From NCBI GenBank assembly GCA_024404015.1, contig JAKSQQ010000008.1:1-37874 (forward strand): a stretch of DNA of 37,874 bases, read 5' to 3'. The notes beneath the pieces are model-generated. The model searched no databases. It was not told the DNA's origin and was given only the letters and a program-made list of their open reading frames with translations. The position numbers were made by a program, and so were the translations under genes. This DNA is from Clostridia bacterium. GTDB lineage: Bacteria > Bacillota > Clostridia > Oscillospirales > Acutalibacteraceae. Positions 24,477 through 32,956 of this stretch are shown here, piece after piece (the stretch's first letter is position 1; each line of letters begins with the position of its first letter).

Positions 24477-27412
24477 ACTTCTTCACCTAACGTAATAATT
24501 TCAAAGGGAGCATATTCAACCGTCTGTGCTTCTCCCTCCACGTCCTCAAGCATATTCAGAATCTGCATTTTTTTATCAAGCTTCAGCGTGCCTCTTGCAC
24601 CGTTCTGCTCACTCAGACGGTAAACGATACGCCTGCCGTCTTCCGAAAGCTTAACCGCCTGCAGATATAGAGGAGCGAAATCCGCACCGCTCCATTCCAC
24701 GTCTGCTTTGATAACGGGAGAATTGTACTCAAGAGATATGTTATTTACACCCGCATCGGCAGCACTTCCGCCGTGGGGATAAATCATGTAGCAAAAATCG
24801 TGGAAACCTAAATCTGCGGTGGGGTCGGGTCTTTCCGTTGCACGAAGAAGTGAAAGGGACATTTCGCTATTCACTCCCCCGACACCGTATTTATTTTCGT
24901 TGATAATCGCCATACCGCCGCCGGTTTCGGACATATCACACCAGCGGTGCATACAGGTTTCAAATCTCGCCTGCTGCCAGGAAGTGTTGCGGTGGGTTTC
25001 TCTGGGAATAAATCCCGCAGAAGTATCACACAGCATTTCTCTCGTAAGCACGTTGCAGCCGAAATTTACCTTGGCAAGCTTATGGCTTTCATTCCAGTCA
25101 ACAAGATTTTCAACCTCAATTCCCCGGGAATCCGCAAACAGACGGATTATCCGCTTCCAGCTGCTCTTTTCAGTTGCAAGCGTAACCTCATATTCGGCAC
25201 ATTCTCCGTCAAAGCCCTTGTATTCAAGAGGAGAAGCGATTTTTACTTCAAGTTCTTTTTCAACGTAATTCGGCAGAATATCCCATGCATCGTAGTTACC
25301 GGGCATATCATAATAAATATGAAGCTTGTTGAATTCACCCTTTACCCATTCACGGCAAAGCTCTTTATCATATATTGAAACAATACTGCCGTCGGGGTTA
25401 AATACAATTTTATAGTAGGGCGTATCGGCTGAAAAATCATCCGCTGTGATGATGCCGACGGATTTTTGTTCGTTTGTTTCAGCCCTTGAAAGAGAGGTAG
25501 CATGGGTATGAACAAATCTGCCTTTGACACCCTTTCTCATGTGCTTTCCCTTTTCATCGGGTATGAATGAGAAGGACTTTCTCTCAAAGTTTAGAGTATT
25601 GAAATAATTACCGTCGTTTCCCATCAAAGCGGCAAGCCGTCTTTCGCTGTCCTCAAAATCCTCAAGGGCGTCACGATAAACGGGAGTAATGTGGCTGCCG
25701 GGCATAATATCGTGGAACTGATTTACCATCAGCTTCTTATAAATATCACGGATTTCATCGGCAGGATACTCTTTTCCCTGCCTCATTCTCAAGACGGAAA
25801 CAAGCTCCGCGTCACGCAGACCGAATTCTGTCCTTCTGTTGCAGTCTTTCAGCTTTGCCTTGGAGGTAAAGGTACCTCTGTGCATTTCAAGATAAAATTC
25901 TCCGTCCCATACGGCAAGGTCATCCCTGCCGTCAAAATTATCGTGAAGAAAATCCTTTCCGCTTGTCATTTTTGTTTCGGGCATGACGGAAAGCTTATCA
26001 AATCGGTGCATAAGCTCCACCATTTCTTCCGTGGCACCGCTTCCTCCGTCACCGTAGCCGAACATCTGGAAGGTGTGGGAAAGGGTATCCTTATCCTGGA
26101 AGGCATCCCAGTTTTCTTTGATCTGGCTGGGCATATTCCATGAATTGAAATGAGTGGGAGGAACGCAGGCGTAAACCTTACTGCCGTCAATTCCCTTCCA
26201 TATAAAATTATTGTGGGGGAAGCGGTTGGTATCGTTCCAGGTTGACATTTTATTGGATACAAAATAATTTACACCGCTCTTTTTCAGAATCTGAGGCAAT
26301 ATCCAGCTGTTTCCGAAAACATCGGGAAGCCACGCATTGTCAACGGTAATGCCGAATTTTTCTCTGAAATAGGTCTGACCGTAAAGGCACTGACGGATAA
26401 GAGACTCGGCAGATGGAATATTGCAATCCGGCTCAACGTACATTGCGCAGGCGGGTTCAAATCTGCCCTCGGCAATTCTTTCCTTCATTTCTTCAAAAAC
26501 CTCAGGATAATATTTCTCAAGGGTTTCGTAAGTATATGCCTGAGTGTGGGCGTATCTGAAATCGGGATATTTATCCATCAGACGAAGCTGAATCAGTACT
26601 GTACGCATATTTTTCTGTACGGAATGAATTCTGCGCCAGTAGTAAGCAATATCGAGGTGGGAATAGGACACAAGCTCAACGATACCGTCCCCCTTGTACA
26701 AATCGCAGGAAAAGATACGCTTATCAATATGCTCTGCCGCCGCCGTAACATCCTCGTCACGGACATCATCATAATCAATATAATTCAGAGCGGTATTCAG
26801 TTCCTTTTCGATAAGCTCTCTGAAATCCTCGTTGAAGCATCCGCTGTAAGCAACATCAAGGAGTGCTTCAATATCGTAGATTAAGGATTGAAGCTTTCTG
26901 TTTACAACGGCAATATATCCGCCCTCAAAAATCTGACGGCATCCCCTCTTTGAACGGTTGTCGGGGTTTCTTTCGTCGTCGGGCTTGGAACGGTTATACC
27001 CCTCTATTTCAATGTGAACGTGTCTGTCCTTGATATAGTCGGAAATATCTATGCGGTCTCTGTTGGGGTCTATACCGCCGATATATTTTCCGTTTGCCTT
27101 AACCATCATTTCCGCGGTGGTGGGCAAAACGAAGCTGTAATCCTTACCCATAAGGCAATCCGGGATATCAAAATCCGCTTCAATGAAAGCCGTTCCGTCG
27201 GGAGTAAAATACATATCGCCTTTTTTGAGAGGACGGAATTCACCGCCGTCATAAAATTCATACTCCATTTCCCGCACCTGACGGGCATCCTTTATGAGAA
27301 AAGTGTCTATTTCATATTTGTATGAATAAATATGTCTTTTGAGCCAGCCGAAACGAAGGCGTATATATTCCTCCGGCCTCATGCTCCTTCTTTCAACCTT
27401 AATCTGTGCCAC
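24473..27412 (-). CDS. GH38 alpha-mannosidase
   Basis: Cytoplasmic alpha-mannosidase of 979 residues, retaining and zinc-dependent. The catalytic domain contains HLD (H252, D254) of the first metal-binding block in SHLDIAYYW, the nucleophile in WLPDVFG (D364), and the following LPQILKKSG. The second zinc-ligand region is in the helical part, and the C-terminal half is the expected large beta-sandwich. No signal peptide, so it acts on mannosides after import. The start is GTG 27412, with GAGGTG 7 bases upstream in the end of the NifU-like gene. Middle gene of a three-gene operon with the mutase. Likely substrates are high-mannose or host N-glycan fragments, or plant mannosides. Confidence 0.92.
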   Translation of the reverse strand: MAQIKVERRSMRPEEYIRLRFGWLKRHIYSYKYEIDTFLIKDARQVREMEYEFYDGGEFRPLKKGDMYFTPDGTAFIEADFDIPDCLMGKDYSFVLPTTAEMMVKANGKYIGGIDPNRDRIDISDYIKDRHVHIEIEGYNRSKPDDERNPDNRSKRGCRQIFEGGYIAVVNRKLQSLIYDIEALLDVAYSGCFNEDFRELIEKELNTALNYIDYDDVRDEDVTAAAEHIDKRIFSCDLYKGDGIVELVSYSHLDIAYYWRRIHSVQKNMRTVLIQLRLMDKYPDFRYAHTQAYTYETLEKYYPEVFEEMKERIAEGRFEPACAMYVEPDCNIPSAESLIRQCLYGQTYFREKFGITVDNAWLPDVFGNSWILPQILKKSGVNYFVSNKMSTWNDTNRFPHNNFIWKGIDGSKVYACVPPTHFNSWNMPSQIKENWDAFQDKDTLSHTFQMFGYGDGGSGATEEMVELMHRFDKLSVMPETKMTSGKDFLHDNFDGRDDLAVWDGEFYLEMHRGTFTSKAKLKDCNRRTEFGLRDAELVSVLRMRQGKEYPADEIRDIYKKLMVNQFHDIMPGSHITPVYRDALEDFEDSERRLAALMGNDGNYFNTLNFERKSFSFIPDEKGKHMRKGVKGRFVHTHATSLSRAETNEQKSVGIITADDFSADTPYYKIVFNPDGSIVSIYDKELCREWVKGEFNKLHIYYDMPGNYDAWDILPNYVEKELEVKIASPLEYKGFDGECAEYEVTLATEKSSWKRIIRLFADSRGIEVENLVDWNESHKLAKVNFGCNVLTREMLCDTSAGFIPRETHRNTSWQQARFETCMHRWCDMSETGGGMAIINENKYGVGGVNSEMSLSLLRATERPDPTADLGFHDFCYMIYPHGGSAADAGVNNISLEYNSPVIKADVEWSGADFAPLYLQAVKLSEDGRRIVYRLSEQNGARGTLKLDKKMQILNMLEDVEGEAQTVEYAPFEIITLGEEV

Positions 27413-27422
27413 TTATCTCACC

Positions 27423-27656
27423 TCACTTATCCTGAAACCAGGGCTTACGTCTGGCAGCGGTTATCCTTACCTCTTCGCCCAAATCTGTTTTAATTCTTTC
27501 CTCTATCCATTTACAGCAGCGGTCAAGCTTATCACATTTTGAGCATTCGCCTCTGAAAGTAAGATTTACAATTCCGTCTTCGCAGGAAACAAATTCAAAG
27601 TGACCTCCGTCTGCCTGAATGCAGGGAAGTATCTTTTCAATCAGATATTTTTCCAT
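27423..27656 (-). CDS. Small NifU-C-terminal-domain-like protein
   Basis: Protein of 77 residues matching the NifU/Nfu Fe-S scaffold domain: ILPCIQADGGHFEFVS, then LTFRGECSKCDKLD with the CxxC pair (C38, C41). The family usually has GxCxxCxxS; here an extra CC follows (C47, C48). It could carry an iron-sulfur cluster, or this family member may have lost that role. It is the first gene of the GH38/mutase operon, an unexpected position. The ribosome site is a G-rich AAGGGGGA before the ATG. Confidence 0.8.
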   Translation of the reverse strand: MEKYLIEKILPCIQADGGHFEFVSCEDGIVNLTFRGECSKCDKLDRCCKWIEERIKTDLGEEVRITAARRKPWFQDK

Positions 27657-27685
27657 ATTCCGTCCCCCTTTTCCATATCTTTTTG

Positions 27686-27714
27686 ATTATACTATCATAT
27701 AACGGCAAGTGCAA
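27686..27714 (-). promoter_or_regulatory. Promoter of the NifU-like/GH38/mutase operon
   Basis: On the minus strand, TTGCAC (27714-27709), 17 bases, consensus TATAAT (27691-27686). The -35 match is only half. Back-to-back with the transporter promoter at 27724. Confidence 0.55.
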
Positions 27715-27723
27715 TAAAAACGG

Positions 27724-27752
27724 TTGAATTTTCATACCGATAATGATATATT
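27724..27752 (+). promoter_or_regulatory. Promoter of the DMT transporter gene
   Basis: TTGAAT (27724-27729), 17 bases, TATATT (27747-27752), followed by GGAG at 27771 and the ATG at 27782. Confidence 0.6.
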
Positions 27753-27781
27753 ATCCTCATATTCATTAACGGAGAAGATAT

Positions 27782-28633
27782 ATGTATTATTACGCACTTG
27801 TAAGCGTTGCGGTAGTCATGTTCAGCTTCATGTTTCTGCTGAATGAACAGTATGAAAAGGAAAGCGGTACTGCCCTGACGTCAATCTTCAAATTTTCCAT
27901 AGGCACCTCTTCCGCAGGGTTTATTATTCTGTTCGCAATGAACGGCTTCCGCCTTGAGCTTACTCCGTTTTCGGCGGCGGTGGCATTATGGGCGGTAGTA
28001 AACAACCTGCTTTATACTCTTTGCAGTATAAGGTCTTTATCCAAAATCAATCTTTCTCTTTTCTCCATATTCGCCATGCTGGGAGGAATGACTATTCCCT
28101 TCATCGCAGGCATCATTTTTTATGACGAGCCCATTACGGTCGGGAAAGTTCTCTGCTTTGTGCTGATTGCGGTTTCGCTGTTTTTCACCTTTCAGAAGGG
28201 GGAAGGCAAAAAGGGCTTCATCTATTATGCGGGTGTATTCATCACAAACGGTATGTCGGGAGTAATTTCCAAATTCTACTCTGAGGCCGACTGTAACAAG
28301 GCAAGCAGTAACGGCTATTCGGCACAGATTGCCCTTTTCTCCTTTATTGCCGCCTTTATCATTCTGCTCTGCATAAAGGGTGACAAATCCCTGCCGAAGA
28401 AAAAATCTCTTTTCTGCATGGCGGGCTGCGGTATAGTAAGCAACGTTGCGAATTTCATTCTGCTGATTGCGCTTTCCCATCTTCCCGCATCAGCCCAGTA
28501 CCCCTTCGTAACCGGCGGCGTAATGATAGTATCAACCATCATCTGCGCTTTCACCCCCAACAAACCGAAAAAGAGAGAAATCATTGCCGTGGCACTTTCC
28601 TTCATGGGAATAATGTGTCTCCTGCTCACTTAA
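27782..28633 (+). CDS. Drug/metabolite (DMT/EamA-like) transporter
   Basis: Membrane protein of 283 residues with about ten hydrophobic segments in two halves of similar size, the layout of the EamA branch of the drug/metabolite superfamily. The motif FYDEPIT at the end of the first half and the repeated positive loops fit. Nothing tells the substrate; relatives export amino acids, nucleotide sugars or drugs, and one branch imports. It stands alone with its own promoter and terminator. The ATG at 27782 has GGAG 7 bases upstream. Confidence 0.83.
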   Translation: MYYYALVSVAVVMFSFMFLLNEQYEKESGTALTSIFKFSIGTSSAGFIILFAMNGFRLELTPFSAAVALWAVVNNLLYTLCSIRSLSKINLSLFSIFAMLGGMTIPFIAGIIFYDEPITVGKVLCFVLIAVSLFFTFQKGEGKKGFIYYAGVFITNGMSGVISKFYSEADCNKASSNGYSAQIALFSFIAAFIILLCIKGDKSLPKKKSLFCMAGCGIVSNVANFILLIALSHLPASAQYPFVTGGVMIVSTIICAFTPNKPKKREIIAVALSFMGIMCLLLT

Positions 28634-28656
28634 TATTTCGCTGATTTGATATACAA

Positions 28657-28684
28657 AAAGGGTACCCCGAAAGGAGTACCCTTT
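28657..28684. terminator. Bidirectional terminator between transporter and serS
   Basis: AAAGGGTAC (28657-28665) pairs with GTACCCTTT (28676-28684), with partial pairing toward the loop. It ends both converging genes; T runs are short on the plus side and longer on the minus side. Confidence 0.7.
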
Positions 28685-28691
28685 ATCATTT

Positions 28692-29978
28692 TTATTTTAC
28701 GGGAACTAACTTTTCCTTGCCGCCCATATAAGGTCTGAGGGCAACGGGAATATTGACTGTACCGTCAGCATTAAGGTTATTCTCAAGGAATGCAATAAGC
28801 ATTCTGGGAGGAGCAACAACCGTATTGTTAAGGGTATGAGGAAGGTATTTACCATCCTTACCGTTAACTCTGATTTTAAGGCGTCTTGCCTGAGCATCAC
28901 CGAGATTTGAGCAGGAACCAACCTCAAAATACTTCTTCTGTCTGGGTGACCATGCTTCAACGTCAACTGACTTCACCTTAAGGTCTGCAAGGTCGCCTGA
29001 GCAGCATTCAAGAGTTCTTACGGGAATATCAAGTGAGCGGAAAAGGTCTACCGTATTCTGCCAGAGCTTATCAAACCAAAGGGGACTGTCCTCGGGCTTG
29101 CAGACAACTATCATTTCCTGCTTCTCAAACTGATGAATTCTGTAAACGCCTCTCTCCTCAATACCGTGAGCGCCCTTTTCCTTGCGGAAGCAGGGTGAAT
29201 AGCTGGTAAGTGTATGGGGAAGAGTGTCTTCTTCAACAATAGTATCAATGTATTTGCCTATCATTGAATGCTCGCTGGTACCGATAAGATAAAGGTCTTC
29301 GCCCTCAATCTTATACATCATGGCATCCATTTCGGCAAAGCTCATAACACCGGTTACAACGTTGGAACGAATCATGAAAGGAGGAATGTAATAGGTAAAT
29401 CCTCTGTCAATCATGAAATCCCTTGCATAAGCGGTGCAAGCGGAATGAAGGCGTGCAATATCACCGCAGAGATAATAGAATCCGTTACCTGCAACTCTGC
29501 CTGCGGCATCAAGGTCGATACCGTTGAAGCTTTCCATAATTTCGGTATGATAAGGAATATCAAAATCGGGAACAACGGGTTCACCGTACTTCTGTACCTC
29601 AACGTTTTCACTGTCATCCTTGCCGATGGGAACGGATGGGTCAATGATATTGGGGATAACCATCATGATTTTGGTTACCTTTTCCTGAAGCTCGGGCTCA
29701 AGCTTTTCAAGCTCTGCAAGTCTTGATGAATATTCGGCAACCTTTGTCTTAACTTCATTTGCCTCGTCCTTTTTGCCCTGAGCCATAAGAGCACCGATTT
29801 CCTTGGAAACCTTGTTTTTGGTGCTTCTGAGGGCGTCTGCTTCTGTCTTGGCGGCACGAAGCTGAGCGTCAAGCTCGATTACTTCGTCAACGAGGGGAAG
29901 CTTACTGTCCTGAAACTTATTTTTTATATTCTGCTTAACGATATCGGGGTTTTCTCTCAGAAATTTAATATCAATCAT
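28692..29978 (-). CDS. serS: Seryl-tRNA synthetase, variant motif form
   Basis: Charges tRNA-Ser with serine. The 428-residue protein has the N-terminal coiled-coil arm (about 30-105, charged heptads), motif 2 (CFRKEKGAHG..RVHQFEKQE-like, here YRIHQFEKQE) and motif 3 (PPRMLIAFLENN). The blocks GTSEHSMIGKY and LNNTVVAPPR differ from the PTAEVPLTN and LNGSGLAVGR forms common in bacteria such as E. coli and Bacillus, and resemble the eukaryote/archaea-like branch. Its start overlaps the stop of the Mrp gene by one base (TAATG), so it is expressed from that operon. Probably the housekeeping enzyme; another copy elsewhere cannot be excluded. Confidence 0.92.
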   Translation of the reverse strand: MIDIKFLRENPDIVKQNIKNKFQDSKLPLVDEVIELDAQLRAAKTEADALRSTKNKVSKEIGALMAQGKKDEANEVKTKVAEYSSRLAELEKLEPELQEKVTKIMMVIPNIIDPSVPIGKDDSENVEVQKYGEPVVPDFDIPYHTEIMESFNGIDLDAAGRVAGNGFYYLCGDIARLHSACTAYARDFMIDRGFTYYIPPFMIRSNVVTGVMSFAEMDAMMYKIEGEDLYLIGTSEHSMIGKYIDTIVEEDTLPHTLTSYSPCFRKEKGAHGIEERGVYRIHQFEKQEMIVVCKPEDSPLWFDKLWQNTVDLFRSLDIPVRTLECCSGDLADLKVKSVDVEAWSPRQKKYFEVGSCSNLGDAQARRLKIRVNGKDGKYLPHTLNNTVVAPPRMLIAFLENNLNADGTVNIPVALRPYMGGKEKLVPVK

Positions 29979-30814
29979 TATTTTTCAATCCTTTCAAGTA
30001 ATTCAACTGCATCCGCAATATACTTGTCGTCTGCCAATTCAACGGCACCTTTGTCAACAAGAGAAGCTGTTTTGGGGTCCATGGGTATTCTGGCAATAAC
30101 GGGAACGCCGAGCTCTGCGGCGATTTCATCGGCTTTGCTTTCACCGAAAATATGAATTTCCTTACCGCAGTCGGGACAGATTGCGTAGCTCATATTTTCA
30201 ACAATGCCCAAAACGGGAATATTCATAAGCTTTGCCATATTATATGCTTTTTTGACAATCATTGTAACCAGGTCCTGAGGAGTGGTAACGATGATAATAC
30301 CGTCAACGGGAAGATTCTGGAAAACCGTAAGTGAAACATCGCCCGTTCCGGGAGGCATATCGACAAACATATAATCCACATCGCCCCAGGCAACATCCTT
30401 CCAGAACTGCTGGATGACGCCGGAAATGACGGGGCCTCTCCATACAACCGGTGAATCCTCTGTTTCAAGAAGCAAATTTACGGACATAATTCTGATGCCC
30501 GTGTTTGTTTCCTTGGGAAGAAGTCCCGTTGCATCGGCTTCGGCTCTGTCTTTAATGCCGAATGATTTGGGAATTGAAGGTCCGGTAATATCTGCATCAA
30601 GCACGGCACACTGATGACCTCTTGTCTGCATGGCACAGGCAAGAAGGGAAGTGACAAGGGATTTACCTACGCCGCCTTTACCGCTGACAACACCGATTAC
30701 CTTTTTGATATCACTGTACTGACCGCAGGGAATACGCATATCCTGAGGGTCTTCTTTTTTTGAAGAGCAATTGCTTGAACAAGTTGAGCAATTACCCGTG
30801 CATCCTTCGCTCAT
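29978..30814 (-). CDS. Mrp/NBP35-family ATP-binding Fe-S carrier
   Basis: P-loop ATPase of 278 residues thought to bind and deliver iron-sulfur clusters. The deviant Walker A GKGGVGKS, a DADITGPSIP block, PPGTGD and the C-terminal CPDCG pair (a conserved CxxC for the bridging cluster) are present. An extra N-terminal cluster CTGNCSTC with further cysteines resembles NBP35 and methanogen ApbC-type members. The start is ATG 30814, because GGAG lies 9 bases before it; the in-frame ATG at 30829 overlaps that GGAG. Co-transcribed with serS. Confidence 0.9.
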   Translation of the reverse strand: MSEGCTGNCSTCSSNCSSKKEDPQDMRIPCGQYSDIKKVIGVVSGKGGVGKSLVTSLLACAMQTRGHQCAVLDADITGPSIPKSFGIKDRAEADATGLLPKETNTGIRIMSVNLLLETEDSPVVWRGPVISGVIQQFWKDVAWGDVDYMFVDMPPGTGDVSLTVFQNLPVDGIIIVTTPQDLVTMIVKKAYNMAKLMNIPVLGIVENMSYAICPDCGKEIHIFGESKADEIAAELGVPVIARIPMDPKTASLVDKGAVELADDKYIADAVELLERIEK

Positions 30815-30854
30815 AATATTTATCTCCATTCAAGTATATGAATCAACAAGGATT

Positions 30855-30882
30855 ATTTTACCATATAATATCAAAAATGCAA
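30855..30882 (-). promoter_or_regulatory. Promoter of the Mrp-serS operon
   Basis: On the minus strand, TTGCAT (30882-30877), 16 bases, TAAAAT (30860-30855). Confidence 0.5.
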
Positions 30883-30889
30883 GTGTTTA

Positions 30890-30918
30890 TTGACTTTATC
30901 GGGTCAATCATATAAAAT
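30890..30918 (+). promoter_or_regulatory. Promoter of the GtrA/GPH/GH29/NnrDE operon
   Basis: TTGACT (30890-30895), a 17-base spacer, then TAAAAT (30913-30918). Both boxes match 5 of 6. The -35 box is 7 bases from the -35 box of the opposite promoter. Confidence 0.7.
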
Positions 30919-30957
30919 AACCAATATACTTATTTAAGCATAATATACGGAGGCACT

Positions 30958-31545
30958 ATGGAAGAAAAAAATACAGGTCTCTCCGACAGATTCGTTGAGT
31001 CATTGCGCAATATTCTTTTTAAGATATTCAAGCGGGATGCGGCATTAGGAAAACTTATTGACAAGCTGGTTACAAAAGAAATCATATCCTATCTTTTCTT
31101 CGGAATAATGACCACTCTCGTGAATTTCGTAACCTATTCTCTGCTTGTTAAGCTTGCTTTCGGAAACAATCCTGATGACAGTCAGGTCACCCTCAGCAAC
31201 GGAATTGCCTGGTGTGTTGCAGTCATCTTCGCCTTCTTCACCAATAAGCTCCTTGTATTTGAAAGCAAAAGCTTCGCTCCCCTCACCTTCATAAAGGAAT
31301 TTTTCTCATTTGTTGGTGCAAGAATCCTTACCGGACTTATGGAGACTTTCATACCCACTTTGCTGATAAATGCGGGTCTGAACGGCACTCTTTTCGGTGT
31401 AAAAGGGCTTATAGCAAAGCTGGTGGTTGCAATTGCGGTTATTATCCTCAACTATGTTTTCAGTAAACTCATTTCTTTCAGAAAGAAAGCTGAAGCATCG
31501 GAGAGTGAGAAAATAAAAAATTATCCTGAGGAGGATTGCAAATGA
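30958..31545 (+). CDS. GtrA-like membrane protein
   Basis: Membrane protein of 195 residues of the GtrA family, small four-helix proteins often involved in flipping or transferring polyprenyl-linked sugars. It has four hydrophobic segments (about 40-175) and the typical FFGIMTTLVNFVTYSLLV and FFTNKLLVFES blocks. A long hydrophilic N-terminal extension (about 1-38) is additional. GGAGG precedes the ATG by 5 bases. The stop overlaps the next ATG (ATGA). First gene of a sugar-related operon. Confidence 0.85.
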   Translation: MEEKNTGLSDRFVESLRNILFKIFKRDAALGKLIDKLVTKEIISYLFFGIMTTLVNFVTYSLLVKLAFGNNPDDSQVTLSNGIAWCVAVIFAFFTNKLLVFESKSFAPLTFIKEFFSFVGARILTGLMETFIPTLLINAGLNGTLFGVKGLIAKLVVAIAVIILNYVFSKLISFRKKAEASESEKIKNYPEEDCK

Positions 31546-32951
31546 AAAAATATCTCGGCTTCAAAGAAATTGCGGCATATTCACTGGGCCTTTTCGGCTT
31601 CCAGATGATTGTCGGTCTGCTTAATTCATATCAGGCAGAATTTTATCACGAGGTTTTGGGTGCCGACCTTGCAATAGTCGGTATTCTCATATGTATCGTT
31701 AAGATACTCTCATCTGTTTTTGACCCCTTCGTAGGCAACAAAATCAGCAGTAAGGGTAAGCTCAAGCCCTTCATTCTCTATGCAATCGCCCCCTTCTCAA
31801 TCATGACAATTCTGGTATTCCTGAACGTGTCAAAATATTTCAGCGGTATGGCTGTTTACGTATGGATTTTCATCACCTTCCTGCTTTGGAGTATGTCCAT
31901 GACCATAGGTGACGTTCCCTCCCAGGGTATCGCTTCCGTACTTACTCCCAACCCCGAAGAAAAAACAAATACCATTTCCCTTGCCAACACCTTCAAGGAA
32001 ATCGGTTTCTCCGCATCGGCGATAATAGTTCCTTTAGTATGTATACTCGTTCCCGGCGGTTCAAAGGTATTCGTTGAAAAAGGCGTCAAGGACACTCCCA
32101 TCAATGCCGCGGAATACTTCGGCTCTGCCATTGCCTGTGCAATTCTCGGCTGCGTTCTCTTTGCCCTCATTTATATCGGCACAAAGGAAAGAGTACCCTA
32201 CTCCGCAGAGAAGATGAGCATGAAGGAAATGTTCAGAACTCTCAAGTCAAACAAGCCCCTTATGCTTGTAGTTATTTCATACATCATCGGTGCAGTCCGT
32301 AAGCTTTCAATGGCTATTCAGGTACAGGCGGCTAACGTTATGCTGGGCAGCCAGAATTACGTTGTTCTCTTCGGTATCTGCATGGGCGTGGGTTCCGTTG
32401 TAAGTATGGCTCTCATTCCCGTTCTGCTTAAGAAGTGGGACGAAAAGAAGGTCAGCATCATCGTATCTGTCTACGGCTTTGTTGTATCCATTGCCGCAGT
32501 TCTCATCTATATATTCGTTACACAGAACATGATAGTAATGTTCATCATGATGTTCCTTTCCGGTCTTCAGTTCGGTGTGGTAAACATTGTTCCCATGATT
32601 ATGGTTGCGGACTGTGTTGACTACCATGAATATGAAACGGGCAAGAGAATTGAAGGCCCCGCTTTCTCAATTCTTACCCTTACAATCAAGGTCGCTCTTG
32701 CCGTAAGTGCAGCGATAGGTCTTGCCATGCTGAAGATTGCGCACTACGAAGCAGGCACGGATTTCAGCGTTCTCACAGAGGGCGTAAGATATACCAAGAA
32801 CGTTGTTTACTTTGCATTCGTAGGCCTTCCCGGTATCGGCAGTCTTCTTTCAATCCTTCCCCTTCTCAAGTATGATCTTGTAGGAGAAAAGAAGCTTAAA
32901 ATCGCAGCAGAGCTTCAGGAAAGAAGAGAAAAAGCAGCAGTAAAGGAGTAA
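31542..32951 (+). CDS. GPH-family sugar:cation symporter (MelB-like)
   Basis: Major-facilitator-type transporter of 469 residues with about twelve hydrophobic segments. The first loop (DPFVGNKISSKGKLKPFIL) matches the glycoside-pentoside-hexuronide family loop that usually reads DP..G..SD....G..RP..L. A loop with ADCVDYHEYETGKR late in the protein also fits. It is expected to import a sugar or oligosaccharide with Na+ or H+. ATG 31542 is chosen over TTG 31536 because GAGGAGG (31528-31534) lies 7 bases upstream. Directly precedes the GH29 alpha-fucosidase gene, so a fucosylated glycan is the likely cargo. Confidence 0.85.
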   Translation: MKKYLGFKEIAAYSLGLFGFQMIVGLLNSYQAEFYHEVLGADLAIVGILICIVKILSSVFDPFVGNKISSKGKLKPFILYAIAPFSIMTILVFLNVSKYFSGMAVYVWIFITFLLWSMSMTIGDVPSQGIASVLTPNPEEKTNTISLANTFKEIGFSASAIIVPLVCILVPGGSKVFVEKGVKDTPINAAEYFGSAIACAILGCVLFALIYIGTKERVPYSAEKMSMKEMFRTLKSNKPLMLVVISYIIGAVRKLSMAIQVQAANVMLGSQNYVVLFGICMGVGSVVSMALIPVLLKKWDEKKVSIIVSVYGFVVSIAAVLIYIFVTQNMIVMFIMMFLSGLQFGVVNIVPMIMVADCVDYHEYETGKRIEGPAFSILTLTIKVALAVSAAIGLAMLKIAHYEAGTDFSVLTEGVRYTKNVVYFAFVGLPGIGSLLSILPLLKYDLVGEKKLKIAAELQERREKAAVKE

Positions 32952-32956
32952 TACGG

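Noticed and set aside
24819..26143. Plus-strand ORFs opposite GH38 (143-150 aa)
   Set aside because: Shadow frames of the mannosidase, without family sequence or upstream signals.
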